Source: CAYLZO01 sp964387775 (GTDB lineage Bacteria; Chloroflexota; Anaerolineae; JAAYZQ01). Taken from it: 48,204 nt of DNA. Under the pieces are notes generated by a model. It did no database searches and had not been told where the DNA came from. It was given only the letters and a program-made list of their open reading frames with translations. This document shows positions 35,105 through 42,704 of the stretch, one piece after another (the stretch's first letter is position 1; each line of letters begins with the position of its first letter). The stretch is from assembly GCA_964387775.1 (NCBI GenBank), contig CAYLZO010000007.1:1-48204 (forward strand), in the 5' to 3' direction. Made by a program: the position numbers and the translations under genes.

Positions 35105-35845
35105 ATGGCAATTCAAGGTCGCCTGAGTGACATGAGTTTACCGACGTTGGTCCAGTTGACGTGCCAGGAAGGAAATCGGGCGCAACTGAGCCTGCGCCAG
35201 AATGACACCGAAGCCGTCCTGTACTTTGACCAAGGAAACATCGTCCACGCCACCCTTCAGGAGGGAGAAGGCGGGGATGATCTAGAAGGAGAGGAGGTAG
35301 TCTATCGAATCCTTAGCTGGCAAGATGGAGAATTCCAGTTAGAAAGTGGGGTGGCCCCACCAACCCGCACGGTCCAGACGGCCTGGTCGGCGTTGATCAT
35401 GGATGGACTTCAACGGCACGACGAGGAGCGGTGGGACACAATCGAAATCAAAGACACGAAGGAGGAATACGAAATGGCAGAGAATATTCAAGACATTCTC
35501 AACGAATTAGGTGGCCAGGTGCCCGGCTTTGTCGCGGCCTCTGTCACAGGGATGGATGGCCTGGGCATTGCCAGCCATTCGGCCACCGCGATAGACGTGG
35601 AATCCATCAATGCTCAGATGACGCTGCTCATCAAGCTGGTGGACACGACCACGGAAAAGCTGGGGGCCGGCGAGATGGACCACGGCCTGATGACGACAGA
35701 CAGGGCCTATCTCGTGTGGCGCCATCTGGGCGACGACGACTACTACCTGGGCCTGGCCGCCGACCGGCAGAACGCCAACCTGGGCAACATGTTGTTGATG
35801 AGCCGAATCTATGCCGAGCGTGCCGGCAAGGCGATGCCCCGCTAG
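35105..35845 (+). CDS. DUF4388-roadblock fusion protein
   Basis: A 246-residue protein. The first 110 residues are DUF4388-like (PatA N-terminal type): MAIQGRLSDMSLPTLVQL, then AVLYFDQGNIVHATL and GEFQLESG. Residues 124-246 are a roadblock/LC7 domain (FVAASVTGMDGLGIASH; GEMDHGLMTTDRAYLVWRHL). The gene has its own AGGAGAGGA site. Inside the frame, GGAGG (35461-35465) lies 8 bases before an ATG at 35474, which would give the roadblock domain alone as a 123-residue protein, exactly the length of the next gene's product. DUF4388 proteins are usually linked to two-component and gliding or pattern-formation systems. Confidence 0.88.
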   Translation: MAIQGRLSDMSLPTLVQLTCQEGNRAQLSLRQNDTEAVLYFDQGNIVHATLQEGEGGDDLEGEEVVYRILSWQDGEFQLESGVAPPTRTVQTAWSALIMDGLQRHDEERWDTIEIKDTKEEYEMAENIQDILNELGGQVPGFVAASVTGMDGLGIASHSATAIDVESINAQMTLLIKLVDTTTEKLGAGEMDHGLMTTDRAYLVWRHLGDDDYYLGLAADRQNANLGNMLLMSRIYAERAGKAMPR

Positions 35846-35861
35846 GGGAAGGAGATAAACG

Positions 35862-36233
35862 ATGAACAAGCTGGAACAACTCTTGGGAGAAGTTCGGAGC
35901 GAGTTAGGGTCCGAGTTCGTCTCGGCCGACGTGGTGGGCATGGACGGCCTATCCATCGCCGGCGGCTCGGCCGACCCCAACTTTGACGCGAGCGCCGCCT
36001 CGGCCCGCTTTGCCATGGTCGTCAAGCTGGGCCAGAAGGTGTCGGACAAGATCAATATGGGCGAGATGGACGACCTGCTGGTCACGACCAACGGGGCCTA
36101 CATCCTCGCCCGCCTTCTCGGCGATGGCTCCTACTACTGGAGTCTGGCCGTCACCAGGGACGCGACCCTGGGCATGGTCCGCATGTTGATGAACGAGTAC
36201 GCGGATCAACTCTGGGACGCCATCCCCCGCTAA
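35862..36233 (+). CDS. Roadblock/LC7 domain protein (MglB-like)
   Basis: A 123-residue single-domain roadblock protein, paralogous to the C-terminal part of the preceding gene: both share V-x-GMDGL-x-IA, GEMD-x2-L-x-TT, LGD-x2-YY and a final PR, over an equal length. Roadblock proteins dimerise and act as GTPase-activating or platform subunits of MglA-like GTPases. AAGGAGATAAACG precedes the ATG, 17 bases after the upstream stop. Homodimer or heterodimer formation with the neighbour is possible. Confidence 0.88.
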   Translation: MNKLEQLLGEVRSELGSEFVSADVVGMDGLSIAGGSADPNFDASAASARFAMVVKLGQKVSDKINMGEMDDLLVTTNGAYILARLLGDGSYYWSLAVTRDATLGMVRMLMNEYADQLWDAIPR

Positions 36234-36273
36234 CCAACGATTCGACGAATATCAAGGAAGGGAGATTTGCAAC

Positions 36274-36750
36274 ATGGCAACGGAAGAACAGAAAAAAGTC
36301 CGGCAAGTTCGGGTGTTCAACGACATCATTTTCGGCTTTGCCAAGGGCCTATACGACCTCTTTGGCGACTCGGCCCTGGCCACGGTGGACGCCATCGGCG
36401 AGGACATCCTGCAGGACATGGAGCACGAGCTCGGCTTGGAGATCCAAGGCGAGAACCCGCAGGACCTCCTGACCGAGATCGAGCGCCTGCTGGTGGACGA
36501 GTATGGCTTTTGCAAGGGCGCCCGGTTGGTCATCGAGGGCGACGAGATCGACATGTTCATCGAAGGCTGCATGTTGTGGAAGGCCACTACCCAACTGGCA
36601 GAGGCTGGCGTGCCGCCCTACACCTGCGTGCCGATGATGATGGCCTCAGCAGCGTTGCACAAACGGCTGGGCCAAAAGGCCAAGTTCGTCAGCATCGAGC
36701 AGGACACGGCCAAGTTCGTGTGCGACATCGATTTCCACGTGATGCACTAA
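36274..36750 (+). CDS. Conserved small protein, possibly V4R-like sensor domain
   Basis: A 158-residue soluble protein I do not firmly recognise. It has a helical N-terminal half (FNDIIFGFAKGLYDLFGDSALATV) and a C-terminal alpha/beta half with four spaced cysteines (FCKGARLVIEGDEIDMFIEG-C, PYTC, FVCDIDF). The layout, an amphipathic start, the IEGDEIDMFIEGC strand pair and a final Cys-x-Ile-x-Phe strand, resembles V4R (4-vinyl reductase-like) domains that bind small hydrophobic ligands or metals; this is tentative. GGAAGGGAG precedes the ATG. It sits in line with the roadblock genes, so a ligand-sensing input is plausible. Confidence 0.7.
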   Translation: MATEEQKKVRQVRVFNDIIFGFAKGLYDLFGDSALATVDAIGEDILQDMEHELGLEIQGENPQDLLTEIERLLVDEYGFCKGARLVIEGDEIDMFIEGCMLWKATTQLAEAGVPPYTCVPMMMASAALHKRLGQKAKFVSIEQDTAKFVCDIDFHVMH

Positions 36751-36819
36751 CGGCGTGGGCGGCAGGCGGCCCTCGCTGTGGCCAGCCTGCTCCAGCCACA
36801 CCTTTGAAAGGAGCTCTAA

Positions 36820-37446
36820 ATGGGAGCAACAAACGTTCACGCGTCGGTCAAAACGTCCTTCAGCCCCAGGATCAGCGAGCCCCACATCGACCGTACGGCC
36901 TACATCCACCCGTTGGCCGCCGTCATCGGCGCGGCCTACATCGGCCGCCGGGTGATGGTCTCGCCGGCTGCCTCGGTGCGCGGCGACGAGGGCCAGCCGA
37001 TCTGGGTCGGCGACGAGGCCAACGTCCAGGACGGGGTGGTCCTTCACGCCCTGGAGACCTTTGAGCATGGTGAGCGGATCGAAAAGAACCTGGTCGAGCA
37101 CGACGGCCGCAAGTACGCCATCTTTGTCGGGGAGCGTGTTTCCCTGGCCCACCAGGTCCAGATCCACGGCCCGGCCAAGGTGGGGGACGATTCCTTCATC
37201 GGCATGCAGAGCCTGGTCTTCAAGTCAGAGGTGGGCAAGGACTGCGTCGTGGAGCCCAAGTGCCTGCTGCTGGGCGTCAAGGTGCCCGACGGGCGCTACG
37301 TGCCGGCCGGCTCGGTCATCAAGAGCCAGTTCGATGCCGACCAACTGCCCGAGATCACCGAGGATTACGCCTTCAAGGACCTGAACAAGGGCGTCGTCCA
37401 CGTCAACGTCCACCTGGCCGACGGATACAACGAACAGGGGCCGTAG
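36820..37446 (+). CDS. cam: Gamma-class carbonic anhydrase (Cam type)
   Basis: A 208-residue left-handed beta-helix enzyme for reversible CO2 hydration. It matches the Methanosarcina Cam subtype: metal ligands H76, H111 and H116 (VLHALE; VSLAHQVQIHGPA), with the Cam proton-transfer glutamate at E79 and the second glutamate at E57 (RGDEG), and an acidic-loop-like segment TFEHGERIEKN one residue shorter than in Cam. Most bacterial gamma-CA relatives (CaiE/YrdA) lack these glutamates, so activity is likely. No signal peptide, so cytoplasmic, unlike Cam itself. AAAGGAG precedes the ATG. Its role inside a signalling cluster is unclear. Confidence 0.92.
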   Translation: MGATNVHASVKTSFSPRISEPHIDRTAYIHPLAAVIGAAYIGRRVMVSPAASVRGDEGQPIWVGDEANVQDGVVLHALETFEHGERIEKNLVEHDGRKYAIFVGERVSLAHQVQIHGPAKVGDDSFIGMQSLVFKSEVGKDCVVEPKCLLLGVKVPDGRYVPAGSVIKSQFDADQLPEITEDYAFKDLNKGVVHVNVHLADGYNEQGP

Positions 37447-37561
37447 CAGCGCCCGCCGTTGCAGCTTGCGAGGTGGCAACGATGGGACGCTTTCTGGCCA
37501 GTTGGACCTCGGCAATGCACCATCATTTCAACATCATCCCCGTGCGTTGCCGTTGTTCCAA

Positions 37562-37605
37562 CGTGCGGGGGAGGCGGGGGGCAATCGACCCCGCTTCCCC
37601 CCACG
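37562..37605. terminator. GC-rich hairpin after carbonic anhydrase
   Basis: GGGGGAGGCGGGG (37567-37579) pairs with CCCCGCTTCCCCC (37589-37601) with one G-T pair, and CGTG/CACG extends the outer stem. No T-tract. It lies 116 bases past the carbonic anhydrase stop in a 231-base gap and may end that transcript. Confidence 0.5.
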
Positions 37606-37677
37606 ATCGCGTCAGGGATGAAGCGCAGAATCTGAACCGATGATCCAGGGCTGTAAGCACACTGCAGGTGGGCAAGC

Positions 37678-38967
37678 ATGAAGGAACCGATCCTATTCCG
37701 GCGCGACGATACGCTGAGCCACGAGCAGGCGCTCTACTGGAAAGACCTGCTGTACCGCATCGTCAAAGTCGGCACAGAGGTCGAGTTCGCCTTGCCCAAG
37801 GGGGTGCGCAAAGACGACTTTATGCCGGGCCTGAAGGAAAAGCTCCAGCCCAGCCAGGACTTGAACCACCTGGGGCGCTTTGGCGTGCTGGACGTGATCA
37901 GCGAGCACTGCGGCATCGAGGTCCAGGTCCTGGGCCGCCAGCCTTATTACTCGGCCCTGATCCGGCAATATCACGACCTCTTTGCCCAGTTTCCCAAAGG
38001 CATCCGCGCCCGGCCCACGTGCGGCCTGCACTACCACGTGCTGGCCGTCGGCCTGACCGAGCCCATGCCCGAGATCATCCTGGCCAACGTCTGGAACCTG
38101 ACCCGGCGCTATGCGCCCGAGCTCCGCTTCATCACCAGCGCCGGCGGCAGCCTGGAGAGCCTTTGCCGGCGGCGCAACTATTGCAGCCACCTGGAGATGG
38201 TCCGCTGGACGCCCGGCAACCACGCGATGCGCGAGATCCAGAAGCGCCTCAAAGAAAGCCGGCCCGTACCCGAGCACAACAATTTCCTCAACCTGGAGCA
38301 CGTCGTCTTTGACGACGACGGCGCCATCAAGGTCTTGCACTACGAGAACCGCTTCCCCGACGCCGACCTGAGCCCGACGTCCATCGTGGCCAAGACCTTT
38401 CTCTTTTTGGCCATATTGCTCAAAGCCGTCGATATGAGCCAATACGGCGTGATCCACGTGGGCAAGATCCAGCCCTGGCGGCGCAAGGTACAACTCCTGA
38501 ACTGGCTGAGCAATAACGACGGCAGGCTGGCCACCAGCGACACCTCGCAGATCACGCCCGAGGTCGTCGAGGAGCTGCGCGTCGGCTGCCACGAGCTGCT
38601 GGAGCTCCTCAAGCCGGTCTTTGGCCGCTTCGAGCACAATCCCAGCTTTGAGGTGCTCTCGCTGCTGGCCGAGACGCCCATCTCGCTGTTGCGGGCCAGC
38701 GGCCGCTCCTGGGCCGAGATCGAGGACCTCCTGGCCGAGCGAGCGACCACCCCCGCCGGCGAGCTGGACGATACGGACAAAAAGTTGATGCGCTGCATCG
38801 AGCTGGCCGAGCTGACGGGGTATCTGGCCCTCGAATCGTGGAAATGGGCCACTGCCCGCGAGCTGTTCCTCACCCCCCAGGAACTGGATCGCCGCCTGGA
38901 GCAGTTGGACACGCTGCGGGGCCTCAACTGGGACGGCCAGGTCGGTGCCGTCGTCTTTGCGTGTTGA
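37678..38967 (+). CDS. Putative amidoligase (glutamine-synthetase-like COOH-NH2 ligase)
   Basis: A 429-residue soluble enzyme predicted to form an amide or peptide bond using ATP. Amidoligase_2-type signatures: VGTEVEFAL with metal-binding E34 and E36, RPTCGLHYHV (C115-H120) matching the family's CGlHvHv, RRRNYCSHLEMVRW and the later glutamate/arginine strand HYENRFPDADLSP (E223, R225) followed by a helix (VAKTFLFLAILLKAV). Iyer and colleagues described this family as often encoded beside class II glutamine amidotransferases; the next gene, 19 bases away, is one. The acceptor acid is unknown. The product ends in Cys (VVFAC). Confidence 0.75.
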   Translation: MKEPILFRRDDTLSHEQALYWKDLLYRIVKVGTEVEFALPKGVRKDDFMPGLKEKLQPSQDLNHLGRFGVLDVISEHCGIEVQVLGRQPYYSALIRQYHDLFAQFPKGIRARPTCGLHYHVLAVGLTEPMPEIILANVWNLTRRYAPELRFITSAGGSLESLCRRRNYCSHLEMVRWTPGNHAMREIQKRLKESRPVPEHNNFLNLEHVVFDDDGAIKVLHYENRFPDADLSPTSIVAKTFLFLAILLKAVDMSQYGVIHVGKIQPWRRKVQLLNWLSNNDGRLATSDTSQITPEVVEELRVGCHELLELLKPVFGRFEHNPSFEVLSLLAETPISLLRASGRSWAEIEDLLAERATTPAGELDDTDKKLMRCIELAELTGYLALESWKWATARELFLTPQELDRRLEQLDTLRGLNWDGQVGAVVFAC

Positions 38968-38986
38968 GTGGAATTGAGGGATGCGC

Positions 38987-39781
38987 ATGTGTGGCCTGGC
39001 CGGCATTTTGCTCTTTCCGATGGAGCGCTCCGAGACGGACTGGCGCGCCATCCGGCGCTGTTTTACCCAGACCCTGGTCCACAACGAGGAGCGAGGCCGG
39101 GAAGCTACCGGCGTGGCCCTGATCCGCCGGGATGGGGCGTATGGGCTGTTCAAGCAGCCGGCGCCCGCGTCCCAACTGGTCGAAACTGATACCTACCGGG
39201 ACCTGCTGGCCACGGTCGATGCGGGGACCACCTGCCTCCTGGGCCACACCCGGGCGCCGACCAAGGGCAGCCGCTGGGACAATGCCAACAACCACCCCCT
39301 GGTCGCCGGCCGGGTGATCGGCATTCACAACGGCCACATCCACAACGACGACAAGCTCTTTGCCGAGCTGGGCCTGCCGCGCAAAGGCCAGGTGGACAGC
39401 GAGATCATCTTTCGGCTGCTGGACACCATCTCGGTCTACAGCCAGAACGGCACTTATCTGCGGGCCGTGCGCCGCCGGGTGAACAGGCTCCGGGGCCGGT
39501 TCGCCACGCTCTCGGTGGACATTTGGCAGCCGGGCCGCCTGCTGGCGCTCAAGAAGGACATGCCCCTGTGCGTTCATTACCATCAGCCCTGGCAGGCGCT
39601 CTGCTTTTCCTCGCGTTACCTCTTTTTGCGCAAAGCCTTCGGCCGGTCGGTCATCACCGAGGCCCTGCCGCCCGAGCACGCCTACCTCTTTGACGCCGAG
39701 CAACTGTCCCAAAGGGGCAAAGAGCCCCTCGGCCAGTTGCCCTTTGTGCCCCAGCCGGAGGCTGCCGCCGATGCGGGCTAG
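38987..39781 (+). CDS. Class II glutamine amidotransferase (Ntn hydrolase, YafJ-like)
   Basis: A 264-residue enzyme that releases ammonia from glutamine. Class II enzymes need Cys as residue 1 after Met removal; only the ATG at 38987 gives MCGLAGI, and GAGGG at 38976-38980 is 6 bases from it, so this start is preferred over the ATG at 38981. Further motifs: GHTRAPT, NNHPLVAG, HNGHIHN and DSEIIFRLL. No synthase domain is attached, so the ammonia is probably used by the amidoligase encoded just upstream (inference from pairing). The last 11 bases overlap the next receiver gene. Confidence 0.9.
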   Translation: MCGLAGILLFPMERSETDWRAIRRCFTQTLVHNEERGREATGVALIRRDGAYGLFKQPAPASQLVETDTYRDLLATVDAGTTCLLGHTRAPTKGSRWDNANNHPLVAGRVIGIHNGHIHNDDKLFAELGLPRKGQVDSEIIFRLLDTISVYSQNGTYLRAVRRRVNRLRGRFATLSVDIWQPGRLLALKKDMPLCVHYHQPWQALCFSSRYLFLRKAFGRSVITEALPPEHAYLFDAEQLSQRGKEPLGQLPFVPQPEAAADAG

Positions 39782-40139
39782 GCACATCCTCATCGTAGAC
39801 GACGAGCCCGACGTCCGGCTCATGGTGCGGACCTACCTCCAGTGGAAGGGGGACTATGAGGTGCTGGAAGCCAAGTGCGGGGAAGAAGCCGTCCGTCTGG
39901 CCAGCCAGCAGCCCATCGACCTCGTCCTCATGGACGTCAGGATGCCGGGCATGGGGGGGATCGAAGCCTGCCGCCTGCTCAAGGCGATGGACAAGACGCG
40001 CAACGTCCCCATCGTGTTTGTCTCTGCCTGGACGGCAGAGGCCGATCTGGCCGCTGCCAGGCACGCCGGCGGTGACGGGTTTTTGTCCAAGCCCTTTAGC
40101 TTCCGGGATCTCTCGCAGATGATCAACCAACGGGTGTAA
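39771..40139 (+). CDS. Stand-alone response regulator receiver
   Basis: A 122-residue single receiver with D10-D11, phosphoacceptor D55 (LVLMDVRMPGMGG), S at FVSAWTA and K at LSKPFS. It has no output domain. The ATG at 39771 overlaps the amidotransferase stop, a coupling that ties a phosphorelay component to the amidoligase/amidotransferase pair. An open frame upstream to 39690 is only read-through of the previous gene in another frame. Confidence 0.92.
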   Translation: MRARHILIVDDEPDVRLMVRTYLQWKGDYEVLEAKCGEEAVRLASQQPIDLVLMDVRMPGMGGIEACRLLKAMDKTRNVPIVFVSAWTAEADLAAARHAGGDGFLSKPFSFRDLSQMINQRV

Positions 40140-40183
40140 ACACACCCAATTCCGGCCGGGTGAACGGAGCGAATTGGAGAGAA

Positions 40184-41929
40184 ATGACCAAGGAACAGAT
40201 CCTTATCATAGACGACAAAGTCGAGATCATCACCTTCCTCAGCGACCTCTTGGAGCCGATGGGCTACCGGCTCTTGGTCGCCATGGACGGCAAAGAAGGT
40301 CTGAACAAGGCACTTGGAGAAAAGCCTGACCTGATCTTGCTCGACCTGAACCTGCCCGGCCTCTCGGGGATCGAGGTCCTGGAAGCGCTGCATCGCCGAG
40401 ATTGCCGGGCGCCCGTGATCCTGATGACTTTGTACGGTTCAGAGAGTGTGGCCGTGCGCGCCTTCCGGCTCGGCATCCGGAATTATATCTCCAAGCCCTT
40501 TGACATCAACGAGCTATTGGTGGCCATCGAGTGGGCCCTGGAGGAGGGGCGGCTGCGCCGCGAGCGAGCCCGTCTGGTCAAGGAATTGGAAAAGAGCAAT
40601 CGGAAACTCTCGCAGCAAATGAAAGAGCTCTCCACGCTACAGGCCATCGGCCGCTCGGTTGCCTCGCTGATGCCCAAAGAGCAACTCCTGCGCCGCCTGC
40701 TGGATGCCGCCACGTATCTCACCGGCGCTGAGGCGGGTGCCATCTTTCTCCTGGACGATGAGGGAGACAATTTGCACCTGGAGGCCATCCTGGGCAAAAA
40801 AGGGTATCACTTTAGCCCGCAAACTCGCATTCGCGATAGTCACGCCAAAGACGTCGTGAGAATGGGACGTCCGCTCTGGCTCCCCAGACCGACCAAGCAT
40901 ACGGGCATGACCGGCTACCTGGGATCTCAAAAACACTCCCTGTTCTACGCGCCCATCAAGTCAGGGGGAGAGGCCATCGGCGTCCTCGGTGTGGTTTGTC
41001 ACAGAGCGAAAGAGGGGCTGCCCCCTGAATTCGAAAAGCGCCTGGTGGCCCTGGCCGACTATGCCGCTATCGCCTTGAGAAATGCCCGGCTCTACGAAGA
41101 CCTGGAGCGCCAGACCCACCAACTGGCGACGATCAACCGCGTCGCCCAGATGATCGCCTCCTCCCTGGACCTGAAAGAGATCATGCGAACCGTGGCGAGG
41201 CGCGTCAAAGAGATCCTGGGGGTCGAGAGTGCGACGTTGGTCCTGCTCGACGAAGAAGGGAAGGAACTCACCTTCGAGATCATCCTGGCCAACGGAAGTG
41301 AGGAGCTGGGACCATTCCACTTGGACGTGGGGACGGGCATCGTCGGTTGGGTGGTCCAACAGGGACAGCCCTTGCGCGCCAACGACGTATCCGAGGAGCC
41401 GCACTTTTACCCCGGCATCGACGAGGCCATTGGCTCTCGGACCCGCTCGATCCTCTGCGTGCCCTTGCGCATCTCCGATCGGATCATTGGCGCCATGGAA
41501 GCCATCAACAAGCTCGACGACCGGCAGCCGGAAGGTTATGGCAACTTTTCAGAACGAGACGAGAAACTGTTGACCGAAATGGCCGCATTCGTCGCCATTG
41601 CAGTCCAGAATGCCCGGCTGCATTCGGCCATGCAGGAGACGATTGCGGCCCAGACCCTCCAGGATACGATGGTCACCCTTTCTCACCACCTGAATAACCC
41701 CCTCCAGGTTCTCTTGGGTTCTATCGAGATCCTGAAGGGGGATCGGGCGGATAGGCGAGCTATCGCCCAGGTTACGAACATGGTCGAGCGGGCCGTAGCA
41801 GAGGTTTCAGCCGTCGTTTCGGTCTTGAAAGAGATTACGTCCCCTGAAGGGACGATCTACCTGGGTTCCATCCAGATGCTCGATATCGAGGAGGAGCTCC
41901 AGGCTCGCTTGGCCAGCTCGGTCGATTAG
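40184..41929 (+). CDS. Receiver-GAF-GAF protein with a histidine helix but no ATPase domain
   Basis: A 581-residue soluble protein: receiver (1-120; D54 in LILLDLNLPGLSG, K at ISKPFD), coiled coil, GAF 1 (about 150-300), GAF 2 (310-475) and a C-terminal DHp-like helix pair (485-560). The H-box reads TLSHHLNNPLQVLLG: H501 aligns with the phosphoacceptor, but the next residue, normally Glu/Asp, is H502. The chain ends about 80 residues later, with no N, G1 or G2 box, so it cannot autophosphorylate. It may act as a phosphotransfer or dimerising scaffold. ATG at 40184 with GGAGAG is preferred over GTG at 40160. Last intact gene of the signalling island. Confidence 0.9.
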   Translation: MTKEQILIIDDKVEIITFLSDLLEPMGYRLLVAMDGKEGLNKALGEKPDLILLDLNLPGLSGIEVLEALHRRDCRAPVILMTLYGSESVAVRAFRLGIRNYISKPFDINELLVAIEWALEEGRLRRERARLVKELEKSNRKLSQQMKELSTLQAIGRSVASLMPKEQLLRRLLDAATYLTGAEAGAIFLLDDEGDNLHLEAILGKKGYHFSPQTRIRDSHAKDVVRMGRPLWLPRPTKHTGMTGYLGSQKHSLFYAPIKSGGEAIGVLGVVCHRAKEGLPPEFEKRLVALADYAAIALRNARLYEDLERQTHQLATINRVAQMIASSLDLKEIMRTVARRVKEILGVESATLVLLDEEGKELTFEIILANGSEELGPFHLDVGTGIVGWVVQQGQPLRANDVSEEPHFYPGIDEAIGSRTRSILCVPLRISDRIIGAMEAINKLDDRQPEGYGNFSERDEKLLTEMAAFVAIAVQNARLHSAMQETIAAQTLQDTMVTLSHHLNNPLQVLLGSIEILKGDRADRRAIAQVTNMVERAVAEVSAVVSVLKEITSPEGTIYLGSIQMLDIEEELQARLASSVD

Positions 41930-42345
41930 GCGGCCAGCGAGGCCAACGCTCTGTCCGAGGTGCAGGCCGCCAGTCTGGCCACTCGGTGGCGAACCTGGGG
42001 GTCTCTGAGGCTCGAACGCCCCAGAGCAGGGGGCATGCCATGCGCTGCAAGGTTGTCCTGGGCCAGCACGTCGCCCTCGATATAGATCGCCTCGCAGTCG
42101 GTGACCGAGCCCTCCATACTGTACACCTCGCCGTGGGCGTCGGCGACCACGTTGTTGTAGGACGAGGCGCGCCGGGGGTGCAGGCAGGCATCCAGCGCCT
42201 CCTCCAGCCGCCGCGCCGCCAGGATGGCGCGCACGGTCAGCAGGCGCGGCACGCCGGGCCGCACATCGTTGCTCGTGACTTCGTTGCCCGTCAGGCTGAT
42301 GCCCGCCGCGTTGAACCCGGCGCTGTAAGCCAGCCGGCCGTGCTG
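41926..42345 (-). pseudogene. C45 acyltransferase (penicillin acyltransferase-like) fragment
   Basis: Reading leftward from about 42345, the frame gives YSAGFNAAGISLTGNEVTS, PGVPRLLTVRAILAA and ASSYNNVVADAHGEVYSMEG, the middle-to-end part of C45 peptidase/acyl-CoA:6-aminopenicillanate acyltransferase-like proteins. The N-terminal part with the catalytic Cys is missing; upstream sequence belongs to a different gene fragment on the other strand. Its stop TAA (42 kb side 41926-41928) interlocks with the stop of the preceding plus-strand gene. Non-functional remnant. Confidence 0.75.
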
Positions 42346-42534
42346 CTGCCCCTCGGCGCCGTCGAGGATCACGGGCCGCACCTGCCCCTCAACACCGACA
42401 ACGTCATCGTCGAGGCCCTCTGCCTGGAGGCCGCCCGCCGCGCGCCGGGCGAGAGGCTGGTCATGCCCGCCGTGGCCTACGGCCTGGACGAGCACCACAT
42501 GGACTTTCCCGGCACCATCACCGTCGAGCCGGCC
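42334..42534 (+). pseudogene. Creatininase-family fragment
   Basis: The plus-strand frame reads PAVLLPLGAVEDHGPHLPLN, then TDNVIVEAL and AYGLDEHHMDFPGTITVEP, which is the N-terminal metal-binding part of creatinine amidohydrolase (creatininase/MftE) proteins: E, H and D ligands are visible. It starts without its own ATG inside the neighbouring C45 remnant and stops abruptly where a GH28 fragment on the minus strand begins. About 67 of some 250 residues remain. Confidence 0.75.
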
Positions 42535-42541
42535 AGCCCGC

Positions 42542-42646
42542 GCGACACGAATCGGGGTTGAGGCCATCGGTGTTCGGCCCCTCGCTGCGGACGGTGATGC
42601 CGCGCACCAGGACGTTCTCGGAATAGACGGGGTGGACGGTCCACGA
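42542..42646 (-). pseudogene. Glycoside hydrolase family 28-like fragment
   Basis: The minus strand reads SWTVHPVYSENVLVRG, then ITVRSEGPNTDGLNPDSCR. The N-T-D-G-x-N-P-D-S-C motif is the catalytic signature of GH28 polygalacturonase-like enzymes (beta-helix). Only about 35 residues survive, with unrelated sequence on both sides. Confidence 0.7.
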
Positions 42647-42704
42647 AGATGAATCAAGGCCAAGCCGGCATCGTTCATGTACTTGAACAGGACGTCCAAA
42701 TCGG

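Noticed and set aside
41986..42561. 191-codon plus-strand frame as one gene
   Set aside because: Only the part from 42334 matches creatininase; the first 116 codons are antisense to the C45 remnant.
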